64,000 nt of DNA, taken from Adhaeribacter rhizoryzae (lineage in GTDB: Bacteria; Bacteroidota; Bacteroidia; Cytophagales; Hymenobacteraceae). The stretch spans positions 62,001 through 126,000 of the forward strand of contig NZ_VWSF01000009.1 in NCBI RefSeq assembly GCF_008629685.1, read 5' to 3'. The notes under the pieces are model-generated. The model was not told the origin of the DNA. It made no database searches and saw only the letters and a list, made by a program, of their open reading frames with translations. The position numbers were made by a program, and so were the translations under genes. Positions 1-8,963 of this stretch are shown here, piece after piece; position 1 is the stretch's first letter; every line of letters begins with the position of its first letter.

Positions 1-888
1 TGGTTGGGTAATAGAATTGGCTATAATATTGTGCGGAAATAATACTGCTGCCTGAGCCCGCTTTTTATTTAACTCCGCTACGGGTATTTCGAAAGGGTTC
101 TGCTTTTTCGAGCCTTGTTCCCAAACGAGCCCCGCCGGGTGACCGTAAAATTTGCCTGCTTGCACTTCGTACAACGGACTGGTTCCCACCCAGTCGCCCT
201 GGTTATCAGTAACCAATAAATTATTTTCGCCATCCAGCACCAAACCATTAGGCGAGCGAAAGCCGCTGGCATAAGGCAATAATTTACCCGTCGGCGTTAA
301 TTGCATAACCCAACCCCGGTAGGGCACCACCGAAAACATTTGCCGCCCATACTTGCCCAAGGTAGTAGAATCCAGTTTGCCCCGTACTTCGGGCCGCACG
401 CCACCATTGGGCGAACCAGTATTTAAGGCGATAAATAAATTGCCTTGTTTATCTTTTACCGGCCCGTAATTAAACTCATGAAAATTACCCGAAATGCCGA
501 AATCATCGGTTAAGGTTTCGTACAAATCGGCTTGCCCATCGCCGTCGGTGTCTTTTACCCGGGTTAGTTCCGGGCGCTGCATTACTAATATTTCCGAATT
601 GCTAACGACTAATATTCCGAGCGGGTCGTGGAGACCGTGGGCAAATACCCGCCATTGTTTCTTTTGCGGGTTATAAATCATTATTTCGCCCCGACTAAAC
701 CCAGCCACCAACTCGCCGTTGGGCAAAAATTCTATAGCCCCGGTTTCACTTACCAGGTTGTCCGGCATTGGAATCGACTCTACGCGGTAAGCTGGGGCAG
801 CATTAACGCCAGGTGTAGGTTTAACCGGGTCGGCGGCCATAAACCAGAAAGAGAAAAAGATTGATAAAAGCAACCAGGCTGATTTCAT
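1..888 (-). CDS. Sorbosone dehydrogenase-like beta-propeller protein, partial (3' end outside window)
   Basis: The frame is open from an ATG at 888 to the left edge (296 codons, no stop), so the C-terminus is missing. The product begins with a signal peptide (MKSAWLLLSIFFSFWFMAAD) and continues as a propeller-type sugar dehydrogenase/NHL-like protein: a DTDGDGQAD loop, FRSPNGLVLDGENNLLVTDNQGDW and GHPAGLVWE are typical of the glucose/sorbosone dehydrogenase superfamily, which works in the periplasm. Many relatives carry a C-terminal cytochrome c domain, which cannot be checked here. Its ATG overlaps the TGA of the upstream cupredoxin gene (ATGA, 885-888), so the two are probably translationally coupled and may form an electron-transfer pair. 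The exact sugar substrate is unknown. Confidence 0.85.
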   Translation of the reverse strand, partial: MKSAWLLLSIFFSFWFMAADPVKPTPGVNAAPAYRVESIPMPDNLVSETGAIEFLPNGELVAGFSRGEIMIYNPQKKQWRVFAHGLHDPLGILVVSNSEILVMQRPELTRVKDTDGDGQADLYETLTDDFGISGNFHEFNYGPVKDKQGNLFIALNTGSPNGGVRPEVRGKLDSTTLGKYGRQMFSVVPYRGWVMQLTPTGKLLPYASGFRSPNGLVLDGENNLLVTDNQGDWVGTSPLYEVQAGKFYGHPAGLVWEQGSKKQNPFEIPVAELNKKRAQAAVLFPHNIIANSITQP

Positions 889-2063
889 AACTTTACTCCC
901 TCCTTCCGGGTCATGGTAATGCTAAAGTGCCGGGCTTGCCGCGCTGTAAGTTTTAATTTGCCACCAATCCATTTACCGGCCGTAGCTTCGTACTGCACAC
1001 CATCTACCGAATCTGTTACAAACCAAACCTTTTGGCTATTATCAGGTATCCGGAAAGTCCGGATTAAGCCAGCCCCGTCGGCTTTGGGTTTAATCAGTTC
1101 GTATACTGTTATCCCGTTCAGGTTGTATTTAAATTCCGGGTAGCGTTCTCTCAGTTGATATCCTTTAAAAGCCACGGACGGAATATTTTCGGGTTGATTC
1201 AGCCGTAGCGGGTATGGCGTTTTATCGCGGTAAAATACCTGGCCTATAATAATGCCGTAAGAATCGCCTTTGCCTTTCCATGAATCTGAATTATCTAAAA
1301 AGCCACCTTGCCAGGCGTAACGCAACCGGCAGGTACCGGCATCCCAACAGTAAGATAGCTCCTGGGGTAAACTAACCGCAATAGCCGCCGGACTCGCATC
1401 GGGCATAAAAACCCGGTACAAAAAAGGTGCTTGCAGTTCGTACGGATGAGCCGGTTTGGCCGTAGTTGCGGGGTGAGCAGTATGCCTATTACCGTTGGCA
1501 GCACCCCTAGCAGCAATAATATTTTCGGTACGGCGAGCAGGCGGAATATTTAAATCATTTGCTAGCGGCAAAGCAACTTCGCCCACGTACATGGCGCCGT
1601 ACATAATAACTCCGTGGCCGGGATAGGTGCACACGTACGGATAAACGCCCGTAGTTTTAGGTGTAGTAAAAGTTATGGATTTTGTTTCGTCTGGCTCCAG
1701 CACGGGTATGCTCCAAAGCACTTGTGGCGAAGGGGGAATAAAATTCAGTTTCAGACCCTGCTCACCCAACTTTAAAGCCGCATTTACCACCGCATCGCGG
1801 GCTCCCGGCCGGGTAATTACCAGGTTATGGCTCATATCGTCGGTGTTCGTTAAAATTAATTTAACCCGGGCATTCGGCTTCACCTGAAAACGCACCACAT
1901 TGTACTGCAAACCGGCTATGGCTTTTATATGCACCGTCGTAACCGAATCTGCTACCGGATGGGCGTGCACCGGCAAAGCCAGCAGCAAAACCAGCCACAC
2001 GTATATCCATTGGTAATATTTAAGCACGCGGAACAGAAGCAAATTATTTTCTGGCACTTTCAA
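885..2063 (-). CDS. Plastocyanin/azurin-like copper protein with C-terminal extension
   Basis: Exported protein whose N-terminal half is a cupredoxin domain (about residues 42-165). Type-1 copper ligands are visible: H79 (DDMSHNLV), C145, H150 and M154 (CTYPGHGVIM, the azurin/auracyanin pattern C-x4-H-x3-M). The C-terminal 220 residues are not a family I recognise with certainty. The longest frame starts at a TTG directly after an in-frame TAG; a GTG at residue 13 (position 2027) would give a cleaner signal peptide ending in PVHA, so the start is uncertain. It probably shuttles electrons for the coupled sorbosone-dehydrogenase-like protein downstream; this role is inferred from the 4-base overlap and the shared block. 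Confidence 0.85.
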   Translation of the reverse strand: MKVPENNLLLFRVLKYYQWIYVWLVLLLALPVHAHPVADSVTTVHIKAIAGLQYNVVRFQVKPNARVKLILTNTDDMSHNLVITRPGARDAVVNAALKLGEQGLKLNFIPPSPQVLWSIPVLEPDETKSITFTTPKTTGVYPYVCTYPGHGVIMYGAMYVGEVALPLANDLNIPPARRTENIIAARGAANGNRHTAHPATTAKPAHPYELQAPFLYRVFMPDASPAAIAVSLPQELSYCWDAGTCRLRYAWQGGFLDNSDSWKGKGDSYGIIIGQVFYRDKTPYPLRLNQPENIPSVAFKGYQLRERYPEFKYNLNGITVYELIKPKADGAGLIRTFRIPDNSQKVWFVTDSVDGVQYEATAGKWIGGKLKLTARQARHFSITMTRKEGVKL

Positions 2064-2169
2064 CTACTTCAACAAATTCAGGGTTTTCTATTTTGTACCC
2101 GACCAAAACGGTATGTCTGCCTCCCCAGTCCGTAAGTACCCGCTGATTGGCTTCACGACATGTACCTGG

Positions 2170-3555
2170 TTAAACTGCCGGGAACATTTGCTGGTAGTGA
2201 GCCGAAGGTTCCATGATACCGGCACTGCGCTGGTAAAACTCCTTAGATAACTCAAAAACGCCGTTGCGGGCCTGCGACCACGAAGCGCCCGCCGCCGGAT
2301 TATATTTTATCATCTCGGCCCAGTTGCGGTAATTCATATCGCCGTTAGTTTCCATCAGCCCCATGCCTAAGCCCGGGAAAGGTGCAATCCGGCCGGCCAG
2401 GTTGCGGTGCCAGTCTATTAAAATGGGGTTTACCGTTAAATCGGCGCACAAGCACGGCACATTGCGGTCGGCGGCCAGTTTGGCTAATTTCATAGATAAG
2501 CTCAGGGTTTTGGCAATGCCTTTGAGTACAATAGCACCGTAGCCTTGCTGCAACCGGCGCATGGCGCCGGCTTCGTCGTGTACGCTTTCGTCGCCGGCAA
2601 CCCGGATACCCACATCGCCTACTTCTTCGTCATTTTTTTCGCTTAGGGGCTCTTCAATTAATAATATCTGCTCAAATGCACCTATTTTTTTGGCGTGGTC
2701 GAGATAACGCAAGAGGGTTTCTTTTTTCTCGTAGCGGGCATTGGCATCCAATGTATAAATCAGCTTGCCGTTCTTGGTTTGGTTTGTACGGGCATCTTTC
2801 AGGGTATTATGAATTTGGGTTAACTTATCGATGTCCTTCTGCAGCATTTCGGCCTGGGTGCCGGGGTGGCCGGTTTTGATTTTAATCACAAAATAACCTT
2901 GCTGCGCGGCTTTCTTTAAATCCTCCATCGGCATACCGTAAGGCACCTGGTACATAATGGCAATTTTATCGCTTTGGTGGGCAAGTGCTTTCCGGTAAGG
3001 GGCCGGAATCATGGCATCGAAGGTTTTAAAATTATTTTCGGCAGCGTACAACAGCCAGGCGGCGTTATCAACGCTTACCATGGCATTGTAAATAAAATTC
3101 AGGTTCAAATCCTGCTTACCCGTAATGCGCTTGCCCTGGGATATTACGGACGGCAATATTTTATCGAATAATTCTACCGGCGTGGTAAAAGGTACTTTCT
3201 TTGCCGTTTGCAGCGCCTTTTCGGTAAGAGCATACATCATGGCATTACCACCGGTTTCGGAGTGCGCGGCAAATAAATCGGCATCGCCGTACAAAACGCT
3301 TTGGGTACCCAGGCCTATGTTCCCTTTATAGTTTTCCGAATCTAACCGGGCTACGGCTTGCCATAACTCTGTTAAAAAACCACCTTTAAATCCAAACGGA
3401 CGAATTAATTTTTCGCGTTCAAAATTAGAATCGGTACGGGTAATCCGAATGGATTTTAACTGGTCTGGCATAGCTGATTTAAATATTTCGCTCGGGCTGA
3501 TATTACTCAAAGCCGCAAAAGCACCCGCATTTTTTATAAAATTTCTTCTGTTCAT
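2170..3555 (-). CDS. Exported enolase-superfamily (mandelate racemase/muconate lactonizing-like) protein
   Basis: Starts with a twin-arginine-type leader (MNRRNFIKNAGAFAALSN), which suggests export of a folded protein. The C-terminal barrel shows enolase-superfamily features: K225/K227 in VIKIKTG, metal ligands D270 (TLDAN), E301 (LIEEPL) and D322 (VAGDES), and K345 (IVLKG) on the opposite side. The family abstracts a proton alpha to a carboxylate (racemisation, dehydration, cycloisomerisation). Within this sugar block a sugar-acid dehydratase or epimerase role is plausible but not proven. The N-terminal capping region (about 35-200) is divergent. It is 106 bp upstream of the cupredoxin gene and follows a palindrome-containing 279-bp gap. 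Confidence 0.82.
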   Translation of the reverse strand: MNRRNFIKNAGAFAALSNISPSEIFKSAMPDQLKSIRITRTDSNFEREKLIRPFGFKGGFLTELWQAVARLDSENYKGNIGLGTQSVLYGDADLFAAHSETGGNAMMYALTEKALQTAKKVPFTTPVELFDKILPSVISQGKRITGKQDLNLNFIYNAMVSVDNAAWLLYAAENNFKTFDAMIPAPYRKALAHQSDKIAIMYQVPYGMPMEDLKKAAQQGYFVIKIKTGHPGTQAEMLQKDIDKLTQIHNTLKDARTNQTKNGKLIYTLDANARYEKKETLLRYLDHAKKIGAFEQILLIEEPLSEKNDEEVGDVGIRVAGDESVHDEAGAMRRLQQGYGAIVLKGIAKTLSLSMKLAKLAADRNVPCLCADLTVNPILIDWHRNLAGRIAPFPGLGMGLMETNGDMNYRNWAEMIKYNPAAGASWSQARNGVFELSKEFYQRSAGIMEPSAHYQQMFPAV

Positions 3556-3589
3556 TTTTAAAAAATCAATTGCATTTAAGCACTGAAAA

Positions 3590-3737
3590 GTCCCCCTTAG
3601 GAGAGAGTAGGGGAAGGATTAATTTGAAATAAATAAGTAGCAAAAATATTCCTGCTCATAATGCTATTCTTCTTTCTTGACAGGCAATTCTATTTGCTGC
3701 TGTACTGGTCCTCCCCCTACCCCCTCCCAAGGGGGAC
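3590..3737. repeat. GC-rich inverted repeat pair between Gfo/Idh and enolase-like genes
   Basis: The arm around 3590-3619 (CCCCCTTAGGAGAGAGTAGG followed by GGAAGG) is roughly complementary to the arm around 3710-3737 (CCTCCCCCTACCCCCTCCCA followed by AGGGGGA). Similar CCCCT/AGGGG text occurs near 47245. It looks like a dispersed intergenic palindrome that could end transcription or form a processing site; both functions are guesses. Confidence 0.4.
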
Positions 3738-3834
3738 GAAATACCTGAACAGCATAATGTGATTTATCTGAATTGCGATCGTACTTAAACTTTCCGGCTG
3801 CCTAAACTTCTTTACTTATTTTTCATACAATTCC

Positions 3835-5184
3835 TTACACCTTGGGTTCCCAACCTGGTTCGTAGGTGCGGCTCCAATATTTCATGGCTTCGCTGTCGTT
3901 TAGAATGTGGCCGTTTTCAGGGTTGATGTTTAGGGTATGGCCGGTACGCAGCGCAATATTGCCTAATTGGCAAAGCAGTGTACTTTTATGGCCACCCAAA
4001 ATATCAGCGTTTTGTTTGGCACCTTTGCGAATGCCGTCGAAGAAGTTCTGAATATGGAAAGCATCCAGTTCTTGGGCTGGGTTGGTGAGGTTGCGGGCAT
4101 CTACCAGGGTTTGGTTTTTAGCTTCTTTTACGAGTTTGTTCTTCTCGTCAAAAACCTGGTAACTATTGCCGTCAATCAGCAAAGAACCGTTTTCAGCGTA
4201 AAAAATAATGCCTGCGGTGTTGCCTTCTATTGGCCGGCCGTTGCAACTGCGGCCTTCCCATAACACGCTGGTATTATTCGGAAATTCGAGGGTGATTACC
4301 TGGGTATCGGGAGTTTGCCAGTCGTCCTGGTAACGGTAACGGCCGCCGGCCGAGGTAACACGGGTCGGGAAATCAACACCTAAGCCCCAACGAGCCAAAT
4401 CTACCATGTGGGTACCGTTGTTCAGGGCTTCGCCGGTGCCCCAGTTCCAGAACCAATGCCAGTTGTAATGTACTACGTTGTCGCGGAAGGCTTGTCGGGG
4501 AGCTGGGCCTTGCCACAATTCGTAATTCAGCCAGGCCGGTACAGCGGTTTCTTTGCCTTTACCAATAGATGCCCGGTTATTGGTATACCAGGTTTTGGCA
4601 AAATAAGGCCGACCAATAATGCCGTTTTTTAAATCCTGAATAGCCGCCATTACGTTGGGCCAGGAACGCCGCTGGTTGCCCATTTGCACCACCCGCTTGT
4701 ATTTGGCCGCAGCGGCCGTTACCAGTTCGCCTTCGTTGGGATTATGGCTGGCGGGTTTTTCGAGGTATACGTGCTTGCCGGCTTTACAAGCCAATATTGC
4801 CGCCGGAGCATGCCAGTGGTCTGGGGCGGCTACTACCAACGCATCTAAATTTTTATCTTCCAGCGCTTTCCGGAAGTCCGGCGCAGCTTTTGGTTTCTTT
4901 TTCTGAATGGACTCTACTGCTGCCATGCATTTTTCAGCCGCACGGCTATCAACATCGCTAATATATAAAACCTCGCAGTTTTGTTGGTTGGCATAATTGG
5001 CTGCCAGCGCCGATCCGCGACCGTTTACGCCCATTATGGCAACTTTTATACGGTCGTTGGCACCTAAAATATTGCCGTAGCTTTTGGGGCTAAACCCTGG
5101 CAAAATGCCGCCTACCGATACGGCTGCCACACCCGTAATAGCTTTTTTAATAAATTCCCGGCGATTATTATTTAAATCTTCCAT
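3835..5184 (-). CDS. Gfo/Idh/MocA-family oxidoreductase, Tat-exported type (copy 1)
   Basis: A twin-arginine leader (NNRREFIKKAITG) precedes a Rossmann NAD(P)-binding domain with GVNGRG at 52-57, the family signature EKPASHN at 142-148, and a C-terminal dehydrogenase domain containing NNGTHMVDLARWG, whose histidine matches the usual catalytic position. At 449 residues it has the size of the Bacteroidota/Planctomycetes exported subgroup. Members oxidise or reduce sugar hydroxyls, or hydrolyse glycosides by an oxidative cycle; which one applies here is not visible. It lies 46 bp downstream of the acyltransferase gene and is probably in the same transcript. Confidence 0.9.
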   Translation of the reverse strand: MEDLNNNRREFIKKAITGVAAVSVGGILPGFSPKSYGNILGANDRIKVAIMGVNGRGSALAANYANQQNCEVLYISDVDSRAAEKCMAAVESIQKKKPKAAPDFRKALEDKNLDALVVAAPDHWHAPAAILACKAGKHVYLEKPASHNPNEGELVTAAAAKYKRVVQMGNQRRSWPNVMAAIQDLKNGIIGRPYFAKTWYTNNRASIGKGKETAVPAWLNYELWQGPAPRQAFRDNVVHYNWHWFWNWGTGEALNNGTHMVDLARWGLGVDFPTRVTSAGGRYRYQDDWQTPDTQVITLEFPNNTSVLWEGRSCNGRPIEGNTAGIIFYAENGSLLIDGNSYQVFDEKNKLVKEAKNQTLVDARNLTNPAQELDAFHIQNFFDGIRKGAKQNADILGGHKSTLLCQLGNIALRTGHTLNINPENGHILNDSEAMKYWSRTYEPGWEPKV

Positions 5185-5230
5185 AAAATAGTTGGTTGTA
5201 ATAATTAAAAGCGGTGGTGTTTGAAAAATA

Positions 5231-6454
5231 TTAAATTTTTATGAATATTTTCTTTTTGTACATCCAGTACAAAACATAGAATTCTATTAGCAATACCAGC
5301 GTACCTTTTACCAGCGAGGCATACGGCAGGCCAAATATTTTATCAAAATCCTGGCCCAAATGAATATACAGCGAACCCGAAATAAAAGAACCCAGGCCAT
5401 CGGCAATAATGTAAGCCGCAATAGAATTCATCCCGATTACCATTAAAGGGAAAGCCCACTTCCGGTAATTGGCTACATCAATCAGGCCGTAAAAAAAGGT
5501 TAACAGCAAAAAGCACCAGCCCCCACTAAATAAAGTCCAGGCGGGCGTCCAGATGCGTTTTACAACGGGATTAACGCCGGTAAAATGCAGCAAAGCACCC
5601 AAGGCCAATAAAGCCAAACCAGTAATTAAGAAAAAGCGGATTTTCTCGCGGGCAGTGGTAGCGGCTTTTAACGCATTGCCAGCCAATAAACCCAAAATCA
5701 TGGTACCCAGCGTAGGAATAAAGCTTAAAGTAGAATAACCACCGCCGTTGTTGGTAAAGGTATTTTCGCGCGGAAAAAGATTCAGAAACCATTGGTCGAA
5801 GGCCCAGGCAAAGTTGGTATTTTTGTTCCAGTGCGCGGCAAAACCCTGTAAGTTATGTTCCCAATCGGGCGTAACACCGGCAGCGGCATAATCGAAGGCT
5901 GCACCGGGCAAAGGATATAAAGCAAAAGCCGCCCAGTACCCAATCAGCAATAATACCAGCGCACCAATTTGTACCCGCTGCGAGTAAAAACCCAATATAA
6001 ACAGGAAAACGTAGCCTAAACCAATTTGGGTTAAGGTATCCTCAAAGGTAAAATTGGTCTGCTCCGAGTGCATCGACCGCAGAAATATTCCCAGAAAGAT
6101 TAATATTAGGGCTCTTACCATGGCGTGCCGCAGCAATGCACTAAAAGTGGCACCTTTGGCTAAGCGGCTGCCAATGGAAAACGGCAAGGCCACGCCCACC
6201 AGAAAAGAAAAAGAAGGCTGAATTAAATCGTGGAGCGAGCAGCCCACCCAGGGCACGTGGCTCTGGTGAAAACTCAGAAACTGCCAGAAATCGCTATCAG
6301 GCAAGGCCCGCGCTACCCGCGACAGCGACAATACTTCGGCCATCATTAGCAACATAACGAAGCCCCGGTATACATCAACGGAGGCAATGCGGCGGGTGGC
6401 TATGGTGGGGTTTATAATGGGGGCAGAAGCAACAGGAGCAGTGGCGGTTTGCAT
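5231..6454 (-). CDS. DUF5009/HGSNAT-like membrane acyltransferase
   Basis: A multi-spanning membrane protein with the N-terminal signature [18 protein letters not shown], conserved histidines in [20 protein letters not shown], and repeated hydrophobic segments (about 10). This matches the DUF5009/DUF1624 group related to heparan-alpha-glucosaminide N-acetyltransferase, in which cytoplasmic acetyl-CoA is used to acetylate a glucosamine on the other side of the membrane; bacterial relatives are found in amino-sugar loci. No direct sign of the substrate is seen. It sits between the amidohydrolase gene (70 bp) and a Gfo/Idh/MocA gene (46 bp), consistent with one operon. Confidence 0.82.
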   Translation of the reverse strand: MQTATAPVASAPIINPTIATRRIASVDVYRGFVMLLMMAEVLSLSRVARALPDSDFWQFLSFHQSHVPWVGCSLHDLIQPSFSFLVGVALPFSIGSRLAKGATFSALLRHAMVRALILIFLGIFLRSMHSEQTNFTFEDTLTQIGLGYVFLFILGFYSQRVQIGALVLLLIGYWAAFALYPLPGAAFDYAAAGVTPDWEHNLQGFAAHWNKNTNFAWAFDQWFLNLFPRENTFTNNGGGYSTLSFIPTLGTMILGLLAGNALKAATTAREKIRFFLITGLALLALGALLHFTGVNPVVKRIWTPAWTLFSGGWCFLLLTFFYGLIDVANYRKWAFPLMVIGMNSIAAYIIADGLGSFISGSLYIHLGQDFDKIFGLPYASLVKGTLVLLIEFYVLYWMYKKKIFIKI

Positions 6455-6524
6455 AAAGATTTAGCTTAAATATTTAATTATTAGCCAGCACCAATATTTT
6501 GGCACTAGCTAATGGCCTAATAAT

Positions 6525-7622
6525 TTAGTTATTCTGAACTAATTTCCCAACGCCGGGTAACCATTTCAGGGCATTCTGGCGGTATATTTTATCTACTACT
6601 GTGCGCGGCAATTGCATACCTTTAAAAGCGCCGGTAACTTTGGGCACCTGCATTTGCTCGTCGGTGGTAAAAAAGCGCCAGTGCCGCAGCCAAATATTAT
6701 GGGCATTTTCTTTTACTTCGGCCGGATTCTGGTTATCCTGCGCAATAAAATCGGTGGCATAAATAAGCCGATCCTGGTATTTAATAAAAAAGTCGTGTAC
6801 TTTCTGCCAATCGGTTTTGGCCTGGTGCTGCAGGTGCGAAATTCGCTCGGCCATATCCACGGCCATGTTGGGGTATTTATCCAGGCGTTTGGCCAACTCG
6901 TCTACGCTCCATTCCAGGCTACCCAAATGCGCACCCACAAACCTAAGTTTCGGGTGTTTTTCCAGCATCCGGTCGCGGGCGGCAATTTGTTCTTCGTACG
7001 ACGGATATTCAGGATGCAGGTACATGTGGTACTCGGGGTTTTGGCTGAAATAATCCCGGTCGCCTTTTACCGTCATTTGGGCTACCGGCAACCAGCAATT
7101 CTTGGGCTCGCTGAAATGCCCAATCATCGGAATATTATTTGCTTCCAGCAGGTTTATAATCGGGTCGAAACGCGGGTCATCAATCATTACAAACTTTCCG
7201 TCTTTGTCCCGCAACTCCAAGCCAATATTTTTCCAGCCTTTCACGGCAATAGCCCCTTTCGCAAAAGCATCTTTTAAATGGGCTAAGGTTTTTTCCTGCC
7301 AGTCAGGTTCGTGCCAGTTCTCTACCGAAAAACTAGCCACAAAAACTAGTCGCTCCGGATTAGCTTTTACCACCTGCTCTTCCATGGCGATAGAAGGCGA
7401 ATTAACGCTAACCGTTATTAGCTTAAAATTATCGGCGGCCGCCTGCTGCACATAAGCCGGGTTGCTTATTGTCCGGACGTGCACGTGCGCATCAATTTTT
7501 TCGACGGAAGAAAAATCTTCAACCGTATAATATTCATTATTGGTTTTTGGCGAGTTTGTGCAGGATTGCAAAAACACAGCAAAAAAGCAAAATAGCAACT
7601 TAGCGTAAACAGGCCACTTCAT
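6525..7622 (-). CDS. Amidohydrolase-family lipoprotein
   Basis: The N-terminus is a lipoprotein signal (FFAVFLQSC, Cys21 as acylation site), so the enzyme is anchored on the periplasmic side or exported to the outer membrane. The rest is a TIM-barrel metal-dependent hydrolase of the amidohydrolase_2 type: HxH in KIDAHVHV (H46, H48), later HFSEP, VGAHLGS and YATDF, which fit the usual metal and catalytic positions after the barrel strands. Members hydrolyse lactones or amides, or decarboxylate aromatic acids. In this sugar block a lactonase acting after a sugar dehydrogenase is a reasonable guess. A 243-bp gap upstream could hold its own promoter. Confidence 0.85.
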   Translation of the reverse strand: MKWPVYAKLLFCFFAVFLQSCTNSPKTNNEYYTVEDFSSVEKIDAHVHVRTISNPAYVQQAAADNFKLITVSVNSPSIAMEEQVVKANPERLVFVASFSVENWHEPDWQEKTLAHLKDAFAKGAIAVKGWKNIGLELRDKDGKFVMIDDPRFDPIINLLEANNIPMIGHFSEPKNCWLPVAQMTVKGDRDYFSQNPEYHMYLHPEYPSYEEQIAARDRMLEKHPKLRFVGAHLGSLEWSVDELAKRLDKYPNMAVDMAERISHLQHQAKTDWQKVHDFFIKYQDRLIYATDFIAQDNQNPAEVKENAHNIWLRHWRFFTTDEQMQVPKVTGAFKGMQLPRTVVDKIYRQNALKWLPGVGKLVQNN

Positions 7623-7750
7623 AGGTAAAGTATTTACTGCGCATTAAAAAGTCATTTGGTCTTAATAATCTATTCTTTCTTCCAAAAGAATATTTGGCAA
7701 GCCAAAATAGTTGAACCGCAGCCCTATTTTAAGTTGCCGCGAAATATTAG

Positions 7751-7858
7751 GTTAGGACTTTCGCAAAAAATTAAAAACCTACCGCTATAGCTGTTAATCC
7801 CAGAGAACTGGCCGGTGAAAACACACGGCCAAGGCGGCTATTGCAAAAGTTCTGTAGG
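7751..7858. repeat. Small element with inverted ends of the GGACTTTCGCAAA type
   Basis: Left end GTTAGGACTTTCGCAAAA (7751-7768) faces an imperfect inverted copy TTGCAAAAGTTCTGTAGG (7841-7858). The same left end recurs at 47211-47236 and a related pair at 27964-28042, all in spacers. No coding capacity is seen; it may be a non-autonomous (MITE-like) element or an intergenic hairpin family. Confidence 0.4.
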
Positions 7859-7865
7859 TAATATT

Positions 7866-8903
7866 TTAATTTCGGGAGGCCTGCTTCGCCTTTTGGAGCA
7901 TACTTTCCAAAGAAACCGGTACACCGCCTTGCCGCTTGCTTTCGTCGGCGGCTTCCATAAACGCAAACATTTCGGTGGTTTCTTCGGCGCTCACGGGTGG
8001 CTGCCCCGTCTGGAAGAATTTAATAATCTGGGCCAGTAAAGCGTTGTAGCCGCCGTAAGGGCCTAAAGCCAAATTACCTTTCTCGCCGTAGACCATGCCG
8101 CCGTAATCTAGTTTACCGCTGCGCAAACCCCGGAACGTGCCAATCCGGCCATCGGCCCAGGTACCTACTACTACATCGGTATCGGGCGTATGCACCCGCA
8201 CCACACTTTTGCAACCGGTACCCATTACGGTATAAAGCGTTTCTACCCCGTGAATACCGTACCAAACCAAATCCGGGTGGGTACTTTCCAGGTGCATCGG
8301 GCTGAAGGCTTCGGCGCCCAGTACTTTGCCTACTTTACCCTGCACTACTTCCTGGGCGCTGGGCATGTACCGCAACGACGACGACGAAAAAACCGGCACT
8401 TTGTATTTTTTAGCGACCTCAAATATTGCCATGGTATCGGCCAGCGAAGCCGCAATGGGTTTATCAATAAAAGTGGGCTTACCCGCTTTAAAAACCTGCA
8501 GGGCTTGTTCCAGGTGCAAACGACCGTCGTTGGTTTCCAGCAGCACCACATCTACCTCGTTCAGCAGTTTTTTAACAGAGTCTACAATTTTAACCCCATA
8601 TTTTTGTACTTCCTCGGTGTAGCCGGGTATACGCTTGGTGCTCGATTCAATGTCGTTGCTGCCTTTGGGGTAAGCCGCCACTACTTTGTAGCCGCCGTAT
8701 TCCGGAGCAGCCTGCGGGTCGTTCAGCACTTTGGTAAATGCCACACTGTGTGAGGTATCTAACCCAATAATGCCCACGCGTTTTTTTTCACGGGAAACAT
8801 TCTGGCCGTATAAAGAAAAAGCACTGCCGGTAAGGCCTAATGCCAGCCCGGTGGTGGCCATACTTTTAATAAAATTTCTTCGGGAAGAACTGGATTCCTG
8901 CAT
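7866..8903 (-). CDS. Gfo/Idh/MocA-family oxidoreductase, Tat-exported type (copy 2)
   Basis: 345 residues with a twin-arginine leader (SSRRNFIKSMATTGLALGL), a Rossmann domain starting KKRVGIIGLDTSHS, the signature FIDKPIAAS (D147-P149, the EKP variant) and a C-terminal domain with GIHGVETLY carrying the probable catalytic histidine. It is only distantly similar to the 449-residue copy in the same block, so the two probably act on different intermediates. It follows the DHDPS-like gene by 60 bp and is likely the last gene of the tightly packed segment 7866-12380. The substrate is unknown. Confidence 0.88.
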   Translation of the reverse strand: MQESSSSRRNFIKSMATTGLALGLTGSAFSLYGQNVSREKKRVGIIGLDTSHSVAFTKVLNDPQAAPEYGGYKVVAAYPKGSNDIESSTKRIPGYTEEVQKYGVKIVDSVKKLLNEVDVVLLETNDGRLHLEQALQVFKAGKPTFIDKPIAASLADTMAIFEVAKKYKVPVFSSSSLRYMPSAQEVVQGKVGKVLGAEAFSPMHLESTHPDLVWYGIHGVETLYTVMGTGCKSVVRVHTPDTDVVVGTWADGRIGTFRGLRSGKLDYGGMVYGEKGNLALGPYGGYNALLAQIIKFFQTGQPPVSAEETTEMFAFMEAADESKRQGGVPVSLESMLQKAKQASRN

Positions 8904-8963
8904 TATTTAGTGGCTTTAGAAATGGTTATTGGATTAGTAACTTCAGGTTATTTTGTTATTGGC

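Noticed and set aside
6612-7277. Plus-strand open frame of 221 codons
   Set aside because: Runs exactly antisense to the well-supported amidohydrolase gene, with no recognisable domain; an effect of codon usage in the real frame.
8190-8753. Plus-strand open frame of 187 codons
   Set aside because: Antisense to the Gfo/Idh/MocA gene with full family motifs on the minus strand.
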